Shown here: piece by piece, positions 42,936-54,305 of the stretch
How positions within the stretch are numbered: position 1 is the stretch's first letter
Layout: every line of letters begins with the position of its first letter
NCBI RefSeq assembly: GCF_026151205.1
Contig: NC_087080.1
Coordinates: 7,357,096-7,421,095 of the forward strand
From: Bolinopsis microptera
Taxonomy: Eukaryota > Ctenophora > Tentaculata > Lobata > Bolinopsidae
Length of the DNA stretch: 64,000 bases
Direction of reading: 5' to 3'
Notes under the pieces: model-generated
Told to the model about the DNA's origin: nothing
The model's database searches: none
What the model saw: only the letters and a program-made list of their open reading frames with translations
Program-made: the position numbers and the translations under genes

Positions 42936-45071
42936 ATGTCAAAGGACACACCATCATTTGATGGGACTGGTTATAAACGGTACCGCCAGCTTGCTAAGAT
43001 ATGGGCAACTGTATCAACGGTGTCAGAGGAACACAAAGCAATGATACTGATCATGTTTCTCAAAGACAAAGCATTAGACATCGCTCTAACCATAGATGAA
43101 GAACTTCTTAAGACCAAGAAGGCTGATGCTGAGCCACCTGAGACTAAAGTCGGTGTTGAGCTACTTATAGCCCAGTTAGATGAGATTTACCTAGAGAGTG
43201 ATGATACTCTTGGAAAATATGAAAGATTTGAAAATTTAAAAAGAAACTCAGAACAGAGAATGACTGAGTTTATCCTGATTTTCGAGAGTCTAGAACGAGA
43301 ACTGAAGACAGAAGGAGTGACACTTCCTGAACTAGTGCTGGCCTATAAATTACTAAAAGCTGCCAATCTGTCCAATGCAGATGAGAAGTTAGCTAGAGCC
43401 ACCTGCACAGCTATGACAATGGAAGATATGAAGAAATCACTCATGAGATTGGCTGATTCCCAACTCAATAAATCCAAAGTAGAAGAATCTGACAGTCTTC
43501 CTATTAAAGTGAAAGCAGAGCCATGCTATCTAGCTTTAGACAATAGAAAACTTCCAACAGAAGCTGGTAAAAAAGAGACAACAGACTCAAAAACTCTCCC
43601 AGAAGAGCAAATAATGTTCAATAGGAACAGAACTGGAAACAATGTTAGAGGAAAACAGAAACCTTTTGGTCAGAGGAATGACAACAGACAGGTTTGCTAC
43701 GGGTGCTACTCTCCAGGACACTGGATCAGAGACTGCCCTCTTAGAGCTCCTTTCAGACAGCCGATGAACTTCCAAAGGCCGCCTTACCAACAACACACCA
43801 TGCCTAATAACCAACACTCAGGCTACAGACAAGGACCGCCCAACCCAGCCTATTACAACCAGCAGATTCCTTATTATCTGTCAGACATGATTCCCAACAA
43901 TGAAGAGTTTTACGGATACAACCAAGAATACTATGAAGAACCTATGCCTACAGTGAAACCCATATTCTTCCAATGGAACGTCCGTCAAGAAGAAGAAGCT
44001 GCTTTTCTAGCCGGAGAAACTGTCAATAAAGCTTTGTTAGACTCAGGAGCAAGTAGAACAGTAGCCGGGGAAAACTGGTATTCATGCTTTCTAGATTCTC
44101 TAGATGACGAGACAAGAAGCACTGTTAAAGAATTCCCAGCAGAAATCATCTTTAGATTTGGAGTAGGAACCCTAGAATCTTCTAAGAAAGTGATCATCCC
44201 AGTCACAATTTGTACCCACAAAATTCGGCTTGAAGTACACATCGTTAACAGTGACATACCTCTTCTATTATCTTTGAAGTCAATGAAGTGCATGGGAGTA
44301 CAACTTAATTTCGAGACAGACACCATTACCATCCGTGGAGAAGATTACAAGCTAGAGTTGACTAAATCAGGTCACTATGCGATCCCAATCCAGGAAGAAA
44401 ACGTGATGGTTCCAAAACAAGAAGCAGATAAGCAGATGAATAGTAAAGAGAGATCTCAAGCCAGAGCTCAAGAAACAAACTCTGATCATAATTCTACTCT
44501 AAGAGACTTCAACATTCCAAATCTTGATCCTGAAGAGATAAGTGCTCAAGTAAGACCTGAGATCCAAACCATTACTAGAACGACAGATCAAGAAGAACCA
44601 CAGGAAACAACAAACAACCTACCTGGTGGAACTGTAGAGCCTACAATAGTTGAAGTTAAAGACACTCCAGAAACAACTATTGAGAGAACTACTGAAGAAG
44701 TGGAACAAACAAAGAAACCTCCAAAGGCAAGGAAACCTATGAAGAAAAATGAAGGCTTGATAACTGCAGTAATTGAAGGAGACACAGTGGTATTCCAAGA
44801 ACCTGATTCGGATACATGGCACAAAGTTCAGCTTAAGTCTAGAGGATACACTGTCAACAGCATGAACAAGAACTACTGGAATGTCATTTCAGAAGACGGA
44901 AGTTTTTCCGGGGTCAATTTAGACAAAGTAGACTGGCTACTTGAGAAAGACCCTCCTGAACCTCCTCCCATAGCTGAACCCAATGGAAATGAAGAGAGTA
45001 TCAAGTTTGCCGAGATGATGTCTGAAGAAGTTTTTGTCCTGAGAACAGTGCCAAGCACATACTACAACTAG
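42936..45071 (+). CDS. Copia-like Gag-protease polyprotein
   Basis: 711 residues from ATG 42936 (the frame opens slightly earlier from GTG). Gag-like helical region at 1-190; zinc knuckle CYGCYSPGHWIRDC at about 254-267 (nucleic-acid binding); aspartic protease motif ALLDSGASRTVAG with catalytic Asp at about 369 and a second conserved block IPLLLSLKSMK; a long charged linker; then WHKVQLKSRGYTVNSMNKN and EDGSFSGVNLDKVDWL, a type of segment that in full Copia elements lies downstream of the integrase. The stop follows at TYYN. The order suggests that integrase and RT-RNaseH were deleted while the rest stayed in frame. Confidence 0.9.
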   Translation: MSKDTPSFDGTGYKRYRQLAKIWATVSTVSEEHKAMILIMFLKDKALDIALTIDEELLKTKKADAEPPETKVGVELLIAQLDEIYLESDDTLGKYERFENLKRNSEQRMTEFILIFESLERELKTEGVTLPELVLAYKLLKAANLSNADEKLARATCTAMTMEDMKKSLMRLADSQLNKSKVEESDSLPIKVKAEPCYLALDNRKLPTEAGKKETTDSKTLPEEQIMFNRNRTGNNVRGKQKPFGQRNDNRQVCYGCYSPGHWIRDCPLRAPFRQPMNFQRPPYQQHTMPNNQHSGYRQGPPNPAYYNQQIPYYLSDMIPNNEEFYGYNQEYYEEPMPTVKPIFFQWNVRQEEEAAFLAGETVNKALLDSGASRTVAGENWYSCFLDSLDDETRSTVKEFPAEIIFRFGVGTLESSKKVIIPVTICTHKIRLEVHIVNSDIPLLLSLKSMKCMGVQLNFETDTITIRGEDYKLELTKSGHYAIPIQEENVMVPKQEADKQMNSKERSQARAQETNSDHNSTLRDFNIPNLDPEEISAQVRPEIQTITRTTDQEEPQETTNNLPGGTVEPTIVEVKDTPETTIERTTEEVEQTKKPPKARKPMKKNEGLITAVIEGDTVVFQEPDSDTWHKVQLKSRGYTVNSMNKNYWNVISEDGSFSGVNLDKVDWLLEKDPPEPPPIAEPNGNEESIKFAEMMSEEVFVLRTVPSTYYN

Positions 45072-45540
45072 ACTGGTATTTCTGAATGTGTTAAGTTCTA
45101 CCTATCTTGAGTGTTTCTCTATATTTTTGTCTGGGCAGTCTGTTTAGAGAGAAGTATAGGATTAAGGATGAAAGCATCCTTTGTAAGGACTGAGGATTGA
45201 GAAATTAGGCTACAGATATTAAAGGTTTGCAGTTTACTACAAACTGACCTGGACCCAACGGAGTAGGCTCTTGAGACTTGAGAACTCACCATACTTCAGA
45301 ATGCCTTTTAACATTGTAATGAACAAAATTTTATAACATTTTAATGGACATTGTTAAATTATTAATTTATTCAATATTTAGCTTATTCTTCTAAGTTGTT
45401 TTTTTTTAACAAGCCTTTTATACTTTTGAATCGATGTTGTTGTTGTTTTAGACTTTTGAATTGATTTATCTATCACAGTTAGTAGTTCCATACCTCTGGG
45501 GTTTTAACTTTTATATTTTAGACTTAGATAGGGTGGAGAT

Positions 45541-45793
45541 TGTTCTAACCAATCTTTCCCCTTTAGCAAGATCACCCTGAACTCTACTGTGGTGAGTAGA
45601 GTGTTACACTTTGTAACTGTGCTTAGCTTTTCCTAGTATAGTTTTCAGTTAATCTTTCTAATAAGATAGGAACTGTTATTGATATTTCTAATTGCATTTA
45701 TTCTATAATGTATTGCATTACAAATTATATACGTTTTCTGATAGATTGATAACAACCATTGTGATTTCATTGCATACATCAGAGCAATAAACA
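45541..45793 (+). repeat. 3' LTR
   Basis: Same sequence as the 5' LTR; no difference seen on reading. Confidence 0.95.
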
Positions 45794-46363
45794 AAATTAG
45801 ATTCATATAGTATATACATTATTTGGTGGATTGAAGTATGAAATAAAGTAGTCTGGTTATTATATATTTTAAAACAGTCGCGTTAGATTGACTACTTTCT
45901 ATTATGATATGTTATCTGATAACCAGAGAGTGAACTACAGACTACGAGCTGCTAAAGAAGTGTGAGCGCTCAGCATTTGTACATGGTTTATATATTTATG
46001 AGATTTCCTTTGTTTTTTAGCTCAGTCCATTGTTATTAAAACTAATTTTCACTAGATATCCCCGGGTAATAACCCACCTGCTTAAAACCCACGCGATCTA
46101 AGTCTGTTCTTTCTTGGTGCGAATTCAATTATATCTACAACAAAGGTCACGATTGTTTTTCAGTTTGACCCACATTTCACGCCTTTCTGTTATATACCTG
46201 GGTCTTTGTTCAACACGTGGAGTTAGGATGTTATTCCAGGGTGCTAACAAACTTAATATAACAGTCCTGTTCCTTGTAACGACAAGACAAATTTATTAAA
46301 AGAACTTAGATTGGATAGGAATCTCTAGATCGTTTTTTTTAAAGTACGAAATCACTGTGTAAA

Positions 46364-46682
46364 CTATAAGTTGATTAGATATGTCGTTGATAAACCATTA
46401 GCCAGCAATTTCCTTTTGCGATAAAAGTATGTCAGACCTTGCTTTTGCATAACATATGAATACATTTTGTTGTTTCTAAATACAAAACCCCTATTTTCCT
46501 GGTTACTTATGTACTTTGTATCAAGAACGTTAAGGTAGTCTTCTTTTGAAAGGTTATAAGCTCTACTGATTCCTTTGCTACTATGTTTATCTTTCTTAGG
46601 ATCATTACTATCATAACAGTAATACGTTTTCGCGTTGAGTCCGACGAAACCATCCCCCGACCATTCCAGCTTAAACAGTCCT
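46364..46682 (-). pseudogene. C-terminal fragment of a PolB-type mobile element protein
   Basis: About 105 open codons ending in a stop. Blocks LEWSGDGFVGLNAKTYYC, SSKGIS and GLTYFYRKRK are typical of the last part of protein-primed family-B DNA polymerases found in integrated Polinton-like elements. Family assignment is from memory of the motif. Only the C-terminus is present. Confidence 0.5.
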
Positions 46683-46837
46683 GAAAAACATGAATTTACA
46701 TATTTAAAACTATTTTAAGTGATTTGAAGTATATTTATTACTTGAAATTGTGACTTTTTTCTCTCCCTATCATTATGTCATTATATTTTATCTATTTATT
46801 TATTTTTTAACTTTGAAAATAAAAAATAAAGAACAGT

Positions 46838-47035
46838 CTCTGTTCTTTCTCCTGAGCTAGTCTCTGTTCTTTCTCTTGACCTAGTCTCTGTTCTTTCTCC
46901 TGAGCTAGTCTCTGTTCTTTCTCCTGAGCCAGTCTCTGTTCTTTCTCCTGAGCTAGTCTCTGTTCTTTCTCCTGAGCTAGTCTCTGTTCTTTCTCCTGAG
47001 CTAGTCTCTGTTCTTACTCCTGAGTTATCACCTTT
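46838..47035. repeat. 24-bp minisatellite
   Basis: Eight units of CTGTTCTTTCTCCTGAGCTA+GTCT. One minus-strand frame stays open (RTETSSGE repeats) because the unit is a multiple of three, but there is no ATG start, so I do not call a gene. Confidence 0.9.
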
Positions 47036-47312
47036 ACCGAAAACTTTTAAAACCACAGAAAGGTTATATCTAAGGTTATCACCTTTTCCGAATAATTTTT
47101 ATATCCTGCTTTATTCTACAAAAAGTGATAACTCATGTTATGACCTTTTGACGAAATTCCAAGAGAATTGTTATACTTTGTAAAATGACATAATTAGAAT
47201 AATCACCATTTGTAGTTAAATTCAGAAAAAAAAGTCAGCTCTTATAACTCCAAAATTTTGCCTGAAGGTATGTAATATTGTGTTATTTCGTTTAGGGACA
47301 TTTTTGTCAAAA

Positions 47313-47336
47313 GGTGATAACTCATGTTATCACCTT
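47313..47336. other. small palindrome
   Basis: AGGTGATAAC-TCAT-GTTATCACCT; a near copy lies at about 47118. Confidence 0.6.
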
Positions 47337-47344
47337 ATGATTCG

Positions 47345-47605
47345 TAGGTGACGACTTGTCTTATACAGTGCAGATAATCATTGAAGTCGTATATGTTTTT
47401 AATCTTTTTAAACTCTTTTTCCACTCTAGCATGGAAACTGTCAGCAGCCATATAAATGTATGCCCAGCTTCGATGAACTTGAACGTGATACTAGAGGGAC
47501 TACCGGCAGCCTCTTGCTCACCCATGTAACATGCCACAGTTGTAAACAGCGTCCAATTCTTGTTCTGAGCCGAACAGTTGTCCAACCAAATGACAATCTG
47601 CGGTT
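47345..47605 (-). pseudogene. DDE-transposase-like C-terminal fragment, frameshifted
   Basis: IVIWLDNCSAQNKNW, then FKFIEAGHTF. After a one-base shift near 47460 the frame continues MAADSFHARVEKEFKKIKN to a stop. The D-N-C-S-x-Q-N-K-N-W and GHTxMxADSFH blocks are familiar from eukaryotic DDE-type transposon proteins. I cannot name the superfamily. Confidence 0.6.
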
Positions 47606-47788
47606 ATTTGCTTATTTCTGGTAACCTAAGAATCCTGAATTGGTAAACATTGGTACAAGTTATTTTGAACAATAATTTTGAACAATAATCTCGGGAATCA
47701 TCTTCACCTTCTGCAGATCAACTGCAAAGAACAGGCAGTTAAAGTCGTAAAAATAAGTAAACATATAGTCATTAGTTAATAGCAGTTC

Positions 47789-48034
47789 TCATGACCCTCC
47801 ACTCTTTTCAGCATCAGCATCTGTGCCGTTATTGTTCTCTGTCGGGCGTCCAGGAGAGTGGGATGTGAGTGAGATGTTGATTTTCCCAAGCTCTCTCCGC
47901 AAGTGCTCTTCTTTATTGATAAACTTTACGTACCCCCTTGTTAGAGGGCAGCTCACTGATTTCCCCCTTACCACAAGGTGGTTCTCCTTGTTGGTGTAGC
48001 AAAGAGAACATGTTTCAAGGCCAGAAGATTCCAT
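47789..48034 (-). CDS. small ORF, possible zinc-binding transposon remnant
   Basis: 81 codons from ATG: CSLCYTNKENHLV, then SCPLTRGYVKF. The Cys pattern could bind zinc. It lies upstream of, and in line with, the transposase fragment. Function unknown. Confidence 0.3.
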   Translation of the reverse strand: MESSGLETCSLCYTNKENHLVVRGKSVSCPLTRGYVKFINKEEHLRRELGKINISLTSHSPGRPTENNNGTDADAEKSGGS

Positions 48035-48904
48035 TTTGCAGGATCCGATCTAAGTGTTGTAAGAATGTGTTAAAAAAATGATGTTATCTAGTAAAATTGA
48101 AGCTGGTTGATGATCAAATTCAAAGTATAATCTCACATTGATTTTATTGTGGTGACATTGAGAATTTGTGACTCAACTTATAGTCTCAAGTTGCTGTGCG
48201 TTGTGGATCTTATAGAGAGCAATATCATGTCTGAAATTGGAATGTGTTAGGAAAAACTTGTTTTTGAACCTGGTATTATATGGCATCCATCTGCATTGTG
48301 ACCAAGGGTGCTAGATTTACAATCTCTGAAAGTCGTGGCTTAGCATAACCTATATTATATCTTTTTTTAGTTTCAGATAGTTATAACCAGGTTATAATGA
48401 TACACAAAAGTATACGGTCTGACGTAAGCTTGTACAGTTCATTATACAATATGTTATTATAAACCTATCATAAACAAAAAATCATGAATAGTCATAGTAA
48501 TATTAGGTCATTATAATTTCTCTGATGAAGTTCCTTCAAGAAAAGCGCACTACATCTCTTTTCTTCTTGGTATCCACCATCTCTGTTCCTTTTAGCTTGC
48601 TCACATAATTCGTCTCAACATCTAACTCCCTCTTCACCTTTTCTACTGAATATCTCTGAAATTCCATATATCTCCTACATGTTATATTTGAGAAGAAGCT
48701 CTCTGATTACTCTAATATCTGCTTGCTAATATCATTTATGCTTTAATATCATGTCCTTAATTTCAAGTGAGCTGATTTTGAGTAAAATATTTTCTTTGTC
48801 TTTTCCGATCTTGATGTTAGGTGACAGTATAGAACTTTATTTGGAAATATCACACCAATAGTAATCGTTGAAGTGATACAATTCAACTCTTAATAATATC
48901 ATTT

Positions 48905-49068
48905 TCCGCCAGGTGGATGAGAGCTACCAGGGTTCTTTACCGTCCTTTTTTCTCCAGCTCTTAGTAAAGTATGCAGTGTTTTGCTTAAAAAAAGGTGACG
49001 GTTCAAATGTTACTTACGTTATATTTGGTTCCTCTTGGAACCAGATATATGAGCGCTGTTTGACACAC
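48905..49068 (-). pseudogene. decayed exon copy (family E, copy 4)
   Basis: 49068-49018 reads VCQTALIYLVPRGTKYN and ends at a good donor (gtaagt). It matches the start of exon 60461-60248. Further on only AGAGCTGGAG and TGGTAGCTCTCATCC survive from the exon end. Confidence 0.6.
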
Positions 49069-49219
49069 CTGTAATGAAAAGTTATATTCTAAACTAAGTC
49101 TACAATTCTTTGTATATTGAATACTTACAACTCCTTATTATAATATTATATTCTTATAACATTTACTGCTAGATTTAAGCAGAGGGATGAGAGCTACCAG
49201 AGTTCTCAACCAGCTTTAC

Positions 49220-49389
49220 CTCCGGCTTTGAGTACCATAGAATTTAATGGAGTAGAAGGGTGGGAACTGCTAGGATTTTTGGTAATATTCTTTGCCGCAC
49301 CTTTCTAGTAAGGTTAGAAACAGTGTCTACCTCCATCCTTCCCCTGTCCTTCAAAAAAGGTGAGGGAGCGTATGTATTTTATCTTGAAA
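49220..49389 (-). pseudogene. decayed exon copy (family E, copy 3)
   Basis: SLTFFEGQGKDGGRHC aligns with SLEFYERDDESGGRNC of 60461-60248, and HPSTPLNSMVLKAGG|gtaaag aligns with HPAALLNSAVLKTGG|gtaaat. In-frame stops lie in between. Confidence 0.7.
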
Positions 49390-49880
49390 CTGAATATATA
49401 TGTATTTCGTTCCCCGAAAATTTTAAACACCACTGGGTAGACCTCGTCTTAACTTCGTTGTCTTAACTTCATTGTTAAAATAATAATCGATTAGAATATT
49501 TAAATAAGATATAATTCAATATAACAAGAATCATACGAGGAATCATATTCGGACGTTTTGAGAATATAAGAAGACAAAAAACACAGTTACTCAGCAAACA
49601 ATTAAGCGCCAAAGATGGCGGTACAGTTGATACCTAGGTCTCATTAATTGTATTCTCTGGCCTCTAAAAATGAATGTATAATGATATAATATATTAGTTA
49701 CTATATAATAATACAGCCACCCTATCCTGGCTCCCTACAATGTGGCCATATAATACTTGTTGTAGAGGAGGCGGGACTTGAGGTCCGTGTATAAAGTGTC
49801 CTTGTGATTGTTTTTGGTTAATTACCACGTAGAAAATTCACCATATTTTTACCCGCCATTATTTTTACCTGCCACAATTT
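49390..49880. repeat. direct repeat A flanking the LINE
   Basis: About 490 bp, nearly the same as 55037-55548. Both start ATGTATTT(C/T)GTTCCCCG and end near CCGCCACAAT. Confidence 0.9.
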
Positions 49881-50550
49881 ATTTCAGTAGTTTCTCCTTC
49901 TCCCACCTGAAATAAGTTATGGTGTTTGTATTGCATAACTTATAATTAGGTATTTACCAATATAACTTGTGAGTAAAATTCTTCCTACCCACGAGCCAGA
50001 TAATTTAGATGGTTTATATTCTGAGTATAAAATAATATAAAACATTAAAAAATAATATTATAAAAGTAACACAATCAATTTGTACTCTGCCTACGGCCGC
50101 GTTGGGTTGCTCGTCCGTGTGCGATCATATATTAGGACACAATGAAACTATATATTTTTTTATTGAAAATCTTTTCAAAATAGTACATACATCAATGTAA
50201 TTGCATGAAAATAACACGGTCAAAAAGTGATTTCTATGTACTATAATGACGGGAAACCAGAACGTAGTTCGTGCAAAAATTACACCTACAAAATATGGTC
50301 CCTGACAAAACATTTCATACAATCAACACATATAAATGTAAGATATATAGTAATAGAGATGATTGTGCAATAATAAAATACAGCGTGCATAAAATATCAT
50401 AATGTTAATAATTTGTTAACTTTTTAATGAAATAGATTATATCATACAATACTTTTAAAAACCCACAACCCAACCCACCCCTAACCCCTTAAATAGTTTG
50501 GATCGGTTATTTTAGATTAGAGAATTGGCATTGGGAGAAATGAGATGCAT

Positions 50551-53500
50551 CTAATCATTATCAGACAGGTAGAATTCAGCGTGACTATCGTTTGGATCTG
50601 TGGGTAGCATTTCCGACCATAGGTGATCCTTAAGTTTGGCCTTGAAGATATCAGGACAGCTATGGTCTCTTATTTCGAGAGGAAGTTTATTCCAGAGCAG
50701 ATGTGTCCGATAAAAGAATGATTTCTTAAGGAGACTGCTATTACACTGTGTTTGAACAAGAGTCGTTACATAACTTAGGCTGTCATGGTGACATGATCTT
50801 AAGCGTGTGCTTCCTTTGTATAGTTGTAAGTAATTAGGAAGCTCTTGTGTGCATACACCATTGACTATTTTGTGAAACAAGGTCAGGTCATTCAATTCAA
50901 ACCTCTTGCTGAGAGGAAGGATTTTCAATTGATGACATTTGTAAGTATAGTTTTCAAAGGACTGATAGCTTGTGAATTCCTCATCAAAAATCCACTTAAT
51001 ACACCTTTTTTGAAAAGCATCCATCTTATCTAGTTGTGTTTTATTAAGTGGACGCCAGATTTGGGAACAGTGTTCAAATTGACTTCTAACAAGTGCAAGG
51101 TATAAATTTCTTCTTCGTCTCACATCATGGACAAATGAGCAAGTGCGTTTCAGCAGCCCAAATTTTTGGTTAGCTTTGGACAATATTTTAGTTATGTGTT
51201 CTTCAAAACGAAAGCCCTGATTTATAACGACTCCAAGATCTGTTTCCGTACTGGTGTAATCTAAGGGAGTATTACCGAGCAAATATTGAAATCTGATAAA
51301 TGGAATAGGTAATATCCTACTGCTGAATTTCTTTCCAGGAATAGAGAGGACTTTACACTTTGATGGATGGAATCGCATCTTATTTTCTATGCTCCAAGAA
51401 TTAAGTTCATTTATGTTATTCTGAAGTGTGCAATAATCGTTGTATGATTTAATAGGACTCCATATTTTCGTGTCATCAGCATAAAGTACCAAATTTGTGC
51501 CTGCACTTAATCTCATGGGAAGATCGTTTATGAATAAGACAAATAGAATGGGACCTAGGACGGAGCCTTGAGGAACTCCAGACAAAACAGGTTTGATCTC
51601 TGAATGTCTACCATCAACTAAAACACATTGTTCCCGTTCACTAAGATAGTTGGTTAGGAATTTGAGTAACCTTCCTTCAATATTAAAGACGAGTTTAAGT
51701 TTCTTAAGAATAAGATCATGATTTACAGAATCAAAGGCCTTAGCAAAATCAAAGTAAATGATGTCTACACTTATAGTCGAACAGTCATTGAGGGATAGCG
51801 TGACACTGTCAATAAAGTTAATCATATTTGTGGTACAAGATCTGTCTCCAAGAAATCCATGCTGTCTATCATCAAGAAGATGCATTGTTTTATTCAAGAG
51901 TTCCTGTTTAATAAGGCGTTCAAATGTTTTCATTATAAGACTAGTTAGGGAAATCGGCCGATAATTCTCAATGTCCTCCTTACTACCCTTCTTGTGAACC
52001 GGAACTACGTGAGCCAGCTTCCATTCAGTTGGAATAATACCGGAGTTATATGATATCTCAAATAAAATTGAAAGTGGGCAAGCGAGACTACCAGCACAGT
52101 TCTTCAGTATCTTACCATGGATACCGTCAGGGCCGCAAGCTTTGTTAGAATTAATGTTCCTTAAGAGATGTTTTATATTCTCTGCACAGAAAGTTAAGTC
52201 GAATTCAGTATCACTTCTCCAATCAATATCAATATCATACTTAGATTCGTCAGAAAATTGTTCTGAGAAATACTGATTGAACATATTTGCTTTGTCTAAT
52301 GGAGATTCTCTGTATGTTTCTCTAAGGTACATCCTATCCGGTATTCTTGAATTCTTTGAAGAGGATTTTACATGCGACCAGAATTTCTTTGAGATCAATG
52401 CAGGGTCATCATCGTTATATAGATTATCGTTCATCTTCTGATCAGATAGATTTTTGAACTGTGTTCTTAGTGAGCAAAACTTAAAATAATCCTTTTGTTG
52501 GCCGGTTAGTTTCCACTTTTCATGAGCTCTTTTTTTCTTCAAGTATGCCTCATGGGCCTCTGAGTCAAACCAGGGATTTCTATATGCTAACTTTAAAGTA
52601 ATAGTTGGGATATGCTTTGAGATACTTTTCGATATTACAGACTTTAAGGCAAGCCAACAATATTCAGGATCTCCTAGCTTTAAAAACATAGCATTCCAGT
52701 CAGTAGAATTCAAGTCTTCGTTAATGGCCGTCCAGTTTGCCTTCTTAAAGTTGAGAATCTTTCTTTTAGGACATTTAGAATAAGTGATTTTTGTAGCAAC
52801 TTTAAAAGCTATTGGATAATGGTCAGATTTGCAAGCACCGTGACCCTTCAATACCGTAAGATCTCTTACTAAATTTTTACAATTACTCAAAAGAAGGTCT
52901 AGTATGTTACCCTTAACATGTGTAGGACTACTTATACATTGATCTAGATCAAAGTTATGGAATGTTGTAATGAAGTCCTCTTCAATTAAACTAGAAGGTG
53001 TAACAATTCCGTCCTCAGAAAACCAATCTACTCCATTGAGATTAAAATCACCAACGATGAAAAGTTTTTTAGGGCGTTTGCTTGAGTAGAAAGACTTGAT
53101 TGTACTGGCAATACTTTCATGGTTTACTGTTCCTAAAGTTCCGACTCTGTAAACCACACAAAAAATGTATTTACTTTCACCTATGTTTATTTCAATAGCG
53201 GCCATTTCGGACCCCTTACGTACAGACAGTCTTTTGATTTCAGCTTGAATATCAGATCTGATTGCTATCAAGACTCCTCCACCATTTTTCCTATATTTTT
53301 TCGGATTGTTATCATCAGGTGGATGTGATACTTTTGAGCGATCATTTCTAAATACTTCATAGTTAGAGCTTTGAATGACCTCTCTATCCATTACAGAGTT
53401 TTTAAGCCAAGTCTCTGTAAGCAGAATAACGTCAGGATGTGAATCTTCAATATGTGCATTAAGTTCATATATTTTGGATTTATCAAGATGAGGTTGCTTA

Positions 53501-54120
53501 CTGTTAAGTTGAGAAAACGGTATCAAGCCTTGAACATTCTGATAATAGACTGATATGTGATTAGGGCCGGGATTAAGCATACTAGGGTTTGATATTGCAA
53601 TAAGCAAGAAGTTTAAGGTCAATAGAAGTAAAATCGACATACTCAGAACTTGCCTAGATGTGCTAGTTACTGCACCAAACACTATATTAGCGGCAGTCAG
53701 CCTTTCAACTCGGTATCTCCGACTGAGTCTTTGGTACTGAGTAAAGATGAAGTTCTTAATTGCAAAACCAAAGATATACAGGTATGCACAATTAATATGA
53801 GACACAAGTGGGAAGGCCTTACTGGTATTAAAGTAGAATCTACTGGGATGAATAAACCTATCAATCTCATTGGACTCTTTCGAGCTTGTTAAAATCATAC
53901 CAATTAGACAAAACATGATGAACAAGTGCAGAACATAGATACCAATGTTAGATGGTCTAGAATTGAAGATAAGTGCATCTTCAAATATCCTAGTCCTGAT
54001 ATCCGATCCAAACCTAACCCCCCTACCCCAAGCAGAACTATCCACTTGACAGGAATTCTTTGGTGCTCTAGAATTACAAAAGCAGCCGATTCGCATCCTG
54101 TAAAGTGTTAGATCGATCAT
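50551..54120 (-). CDS. LINE ORF2: AP endonuclease and reverse transcriptase
   Basis: 1,189 residues from ATG 54120. Residues 1-185 have hydrophobic stretches not usual for the family. An APE-type endonuclease lies at about 190-420 (VYYQNVQGL, LLTETWL, GGGVLIAIR, GDFNLNGVDW, SDHYPI). The RT is at about 640-930 (ACGPDGIHG, WKLAHVVPVHKKG, NYRPISLTS, FDFAKAFDSVNHD, GVPQGSVLGP, and catalytic YADDT near 878). The C-terminal LNDLTLFHKIVNG and LWNKLPLEIRD blocks are typical of CR1/Jockey types. No RNase H. The frame is intact, suggesting recent activity. Confidence 0.93.
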   Translation of the reverse strand: MIDLTLYRMRIGCFCNSRAPKNSCQVDSSAWGRGVRFGSDIRTRIFEDALIFNSRPSNIGIYVLHLFIMFCLIGMILTSSKESNEIDRFIHPSRFYFNTSKAFPLVSHINCAYLYIFGFAIKNFIFTQYQRLSRRYRVERLTAANIVFGAVTSTSRQVLSMSILLLLTLNFLLIAISNPSMLNPGPNHISVYYQNVQGLIPFSQLNSKQPHLDKSKIYELNAHIEDSHPDVILLTETWLKNSVMDREVIQSSNYEVFRNDRSKVSHPPDDNNPKKYRKNGGGVLIAIRSDIQAEIKRLSVRKGSEMAAIEINIGESKYIFCVVYRVGTLGTVNHESIASTIKSFYSSKRPKKLFIVGDFNLNGVDWFSEDGIVTPSSLIEEDFITTFHNFDLDQCISSPTHVKGNILDLLLSNCKNLVRDLTVLKGHGACKSDHYPIAFKVATKITYSKCPKRKILNFKKANWTAINEDLNSTDWNAMFLKLGDPEYCWLALKSVISKSISKHIPTITLKLAYRNPWFDSEAHEAYLKKKRAHEKWKLTGQQKDYFKFCSLRTQFKNLSDQKMNDNLYNDDDPALISKKFWSHVKSSSKNSRIPDRMYLRETYRESPLDKANMFNQYFSEQFSDESKYDIDIDWRSDTEFDLTFCAENIKHLLRNINSNKACGPDGIHGKILKNCAGSLACPLSILFEISYNSGIIPTEWKLAHVVPVHKKGSKEDIENYRPISLTSLIMKTFERLIKQELLNKTMHLLDDRQHGFLGDRSCTTNMINFIDSVTLSLNDCSTISVDIIYFDFAKAFDSVNHDLILKKLKLVFNIEGRLLKFLTNYLSEREQCVLVDGRHSEIKPVLSGVPQGSVLGPILFVLFINDLPMRLSAGTNLVLYADDTKIWSPIKSYNDYCTLQNNINELNSWSIENKMRFHPSKCKVLSIPGKKFSSRILPIPFIRFQYLLGNTPLDYTSTETDLGVVINQGFRFEEHITKILSKANQKFGLLKRTCSFVHDVRRRRNLYLALVRSQFEHCSQIWRPLNKTQLDKMDAFQKRCIKWIFDEEFTSYQSFENYTYKCHQLKILPLSKRFELNDLTLFHKIVNGVCTQELPNYLQLYKGSTRLRSCHHDSLSYVTTLVQTQCNSSLLKKSFFYRTHLLWNKLPLEIRDHSCPDIFKAKLKDHLWSEMLPTDPNDSHAEFYLSDND

Positions 54121-54305
54121 TGTCAAAAATTTAATTCAAATGTAATTTAAAATATGCGTACAGCCTACCAGTGTGAACCATTGGGTTGCACCCTGGCAAT
54201 TAAAAATCATTTGTGTTAATGAAAACATATTTCAAAATTGTTCAACCCTGAATTGACTCCATTACCGCAGCACAGTAGGTATCAAATTTTTAATTGAATT
54301 GCGGT

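Larger units (their letters stand above)
42595..45793 (+). mobile_element. complete LTR retrotransposon with gag-protease only
   Basis: 253-bp LTRs (42595-42847, 45541-45793) read as identical, start TG and end CA, and the element is flanked by a 5-bp target duplication AAATT (42590-42594, 45794-45798). A polypurine tract AGGGTGGAGA precedes the 3' LTR. TGGTAGCAGCAAGCGC follows the 5' LTR at the primer-binding position. Total 3,199 bp. No integrase or reverse transcriptase. Confidence 0.96.

Noticed and set aside
43587-44824. Minus-strand frames opposite gag-protease
   Set aside because: Antisense shadows; the plus strand has the zinc knuckle and protease motifs.
46796-47056. 86-codon RTETSSGE repeat protein
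   Set aside because: It starts with GTG, not ATG, is only a 24-bp minisatellite read in one frame, and has no domain or splice support.
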